DNA from: Bifidobacterium sp.
GTDB lineage: Bacteria; Actinomycetota; Actinomycetes; Actinomycetales; Bifidobacteriaceae
Assembly: GCA_022739095.1 (NCBI GenBank)
Contig: JAIJEI010000101.1
Location: forward strand, 1-7,049
Reading direction: 5' to 3'
Length of the DNA stretch: 7,049 nucleotides
Made by a program: the position numbers and the translations under genes. The notes under the pieces were generated by a model. The model saw nothing but the letters and a program-made list of their open reading frames with translations, ran no database searches and had not been told where the DNA came from. Positions 5,501 through 7,049 of this stretch are shown here, one piece after another (position 1 is the stretch's first letter; every line of letters starts with the position of its first letter).

Positions 5501-6652
5501 TTACGGAATCAGCGCGCAGAACAGCGATTCAAACACCAGCAGCGGGTTGCCATTGCCGGCGAGCCGCTTGCGGGCGTGCGCCACTTCGTCCAGACGGGCC
5601 ACTGCCCCGGCACGGTTCAGTCGTACCGATAGCTCGGTGATGGCCGACCGATTCTCCAGGTTGATAAGCCCGACCGAATCTTCCGCGTTGTTCTGCAATA
5701 CCGCCACGTCACGGTAAATGGAGGCGATGGAATTGAGCGCGCGGTCCAGCACATCGCGCGTGCGACGTGTGGTCAGCCGCTTGAGATCGTCCTTCTTAGC
5801 GATCTGATTGAACGCGCCGCGCAGCTTCGGCGGAATCCTCTCCCCCGGCTCAAGGCCATTGATACGGCGGAATTCCGCCTCTTGATCGGCTGCGACCCGG
5901 CTTGCGTCCGTCTCGGCCTGGGCCTTGGCGTTGTCTATGAGATTGCCAGCCAGCAGCACCGCGTCCGAGGCGCGAGCGAGGTTCAGTACGCCCACCACCA
6001 ATTCGTCGCGATCCGTCATCACCTGCTCGTCAGTGGCGTACAACTTGGCGATGCCGATGTGTCCTTCAGACAGCCGGGCTGCGCGCTGGGCCACTTTTGG
6101 TTCAACGCTGGTGGTGGAAGTCAGGAATCCAGCCACCGCCTGAGTGGAGGGCACGGCGAGATTCACAATACGCGTGCGCGAGCGGATAGTGGGCAGCACG
6201 TCCTGGGCGCTCGGCGCACACAGCAGCCAGATGCAATGTTCGGCCGGCTCCTCGATCTCCTTCAGCAGCACATTGGTGGTGCGCTCCAGCATACGGTCCA
6301 CGTCTTCGATGATGATGATGCGCCACGGCGCGGTGGCGGGCATCTGCTCGGAGGTGGTGATGATCTCGCGCACCTGGTCTATGCCGATGGTCACCTTGTT
6401 CGTGGTCAGCACCGTGACATCCGGATGCGTGCCGGCGAGCACCTGTTGGGTGACGCGCGTGGGCTCATCGTTCATGCCGTGGTCGGGACTTTCCAGCGCC
6501 GCCGCGAATGCTCGGGCCATATTGGAACGGCCGGAGCCGGGAGGCCCGCAAATCAGCCACGACTGGGTGATCTGCCCCGGGTCGCCCTGCGCGATGCGGC
6601 TGAGCATGTCGATTACCGGCTGCTGGCCGACTAGTGAATCCCATACGCTCAT
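5501..6652 (-). CDS. holB: DNA polymerase III subunit delta-prime
   Basis: This 383-residue AAA+ protein is the delta-prime subunit of the clamp loader, which with delta and gamma/tau opens and loads the sliding clamp at replication primers. Visible marks are MSVWDSLVGQQPVIDML at the N-terminus, a Walker A-like GPPGSGRS (36-43), AGTHPDVTVL (73-82), a Walker B-like IIIIEDVDRM (112-121), LLKEIEEPAEHCIWLL (129-144) and the sensor region PTIRSRTRIV (154-163). The Walker A lysine is Arg, in line with a subunit that need not hydrolyse ATP. The four cysteines that usually form a zinc module between Walker A and AGTHPDV are absent, and the SRC motif reads SRT. Residues about 240-300 are polar and charged and look like a linker or extension before the C-terminal collar domain. 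Its ATG overlaps the tmk stop as ATGA, so translation is probably coupled. It converges on the LacI-type gene with 20 bp between stops. Confidence 0.93.
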   Translation of the reverse strand: MSVWDSLVGQQPVIDMLSRIAQGDPGQITQSWLICGPPGSGRSNMARAFAAALESPDHGMNDEPTRVTQQVLAGTHPDVTVLTTNKVTIGIDQVREIITTSEQMPATAPWRIIIIEDVDRMLERTTNVLLKEIEEPAEHCIWLLCAPSAQDVLPTIRSRTRIVNLAVPSTQAVAGFLTSTTSVEPKVAQRAARLSEGHIGIAKLYATDEQVMTDRDELVVGVLNLARASDAVLLAGNLIDNAKAQAETDASRVAADQEAEFRRINGLEPGERIPPKLRGAFNQIAKKDDLKRLTTRRTRDVLDRALNSIASIYRDVAVLQNNAEDSVGLINLENRSAITELSVRLNRAGAVARLDEVAHARKRLAGNGNPLLVFESLFCALIP

Positions 6653-7049
6653 CGGACACCGCCCATCGTCACGGCTCCTGTAGACGCCCCGGATCGCGCC
6701 ATCACCGTATCCACATCTGCAACATTGTCCCGCAGCAGTGTCCGAATGTCCGCTTCGATGGCGGACCGCACCTGTTCGATGGACTGGCTGGCATCGATCA
6801 CGTGGAAACGATTCGGCTCGGCCGCGGCCAAGTCGAGGAACGCCTGACGGGTGCGGGACTGGAAGTCGCTGCCGGCCGACTCCATGCGATCTTCGGCATG
6901 TTCAAGACGGTTGTGGGAGAGTGCCGGATCCATGTCCAGCAGATATGTGCGGTCGGGCAGCAGGTTGTTGGTGGCCCACATGCTTAAGGATCGAATCTCT
7001 TCTGGCGTGAGTTCGCGGCCACCGGCCTGATAGGCCAAGGAAGAGTCTA
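6649..7049 (-). CDS. tmk: Thymidylate kinase, C-terminal part (runs off the right edge)
   Basis: The visible 132 codons encode the C-terminal part of dTMP kinase, which makes dTDP from dTMP and ATP for DNA synthesis. The first complete residues, DSSLAYQAGGREL, match the family segment that contacts thymidine and leads into the LID region. PDRTYLLDMDPALSHNR matches the beta-strand and helix usually read as LLLDVDP. DRMESAGSDFQSRTRQAFLDLA and RFHVIDASQSIEQV are the normal closing blocks. The P-loop and the start codon lie beyond the window. After the last family block a tail of about 38 residues (ending TGAVTMGGVR) is longer than in simple TMKs. The TGA stop overlaps the holB ATG by 4 bases, the common tmk-holB arrangement of actinobacteria. 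Confidence 0.94.
   Translation of the reverse strand, partial: DSSLAYQAGGRELTPEEIRSLSMWATNNLLPDRTYLLDMDPALSHNRLEHAEDRMESAGSDFQSRTRQAFLDLAAAEPNRFHVIDASQSIEQVRSAIEADIRTLLRDNVADVDTVMARSGASTGAVTMGGVR

Noticed and set aside
5882..6683. Open frames on the plus strand opposite holB
   Set aside because: They overlap a clear delta-prime gene and show no domain or ribosome binding site of their own.
1..7049. Mobile element, CRISPR, tRNA or riboswitch
   Set aside because: No transposase or integrase motifs, no regularly spaced direct repeats, no cloverleaf-like sequence and no riboswitch core that I recognise; the longest gap between genes is about 250 bp and is accounted for by promoters and hairpins.

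Overview
The window looks like a chromosomal housekeeping segment from a Bifidobacterium, most likely B. longum or a close relative. The grounds are GC-rich codon use, strong AAAGGAG-type Shine-Dalgarno sites, and the set of recognisable proteins: a C69 dipeptidase, a PEBP-like protein, separate ptsI and ptsH, and tmk-holB. The genus is a confident inference; the species is only a recognition-level guess. I see no insertion sequence, prophage, CRISPR array, tRNA or rRNA.

Layout, left to right. On the minus strand are a complete C69-family dipeptidase (30-1631), a cluster of small hairpins that looks like a mosaic intergenic repeat (1665-1765), a YbhB/YbcL (PEBP) family protein (1774-2352), a terminator-like inverted repeat (2415-2448) and ptsI, PTS Enzyme I (2563-4212). 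A 253-bp divergent promoter region follows. On the plus strand come ptsH, HPr (4466-4726), with a very good intrinsic terminator, and a LacI-type regulator of only 209 residues (4851-5480). Converging on it from the right, on the minus strand, are holB (DNA polymerase III delta-prime, 5501-6652) and the 3' part of tmk (thymidylate kinase, 6649 to beyond the right edge). holB and tmk share an ATGA stop/start overlap.

How the genes work together. Enzyme I takes phosphate from PEP onto its active-site His and passes it to His15 of HPr, which feeds sugar-specific EII permeases encoded elsewhere. The two general PTS genes are divergent here instead of forming the usual ptsHI operon, so their balance depends on two promoters in one intergenic region. 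tmk and holB supply dTTP synthesis and the clamp loader and are translationally coupled. The dipeptidase acts in cytoplasmic peptide breakdown.

The most noteworthy item is the short LacI-family gene. Its N-terminal DNA-binding domain and first effector subdomain run straight into a recognisable LacI C-terminus, with about 125-130 central residues missing but the frame intact. The delta-prime subunit also lacks the four zinc-binding cysteines and has altered Walker A and SRC motifs. I found no convincing new multi-gene system.
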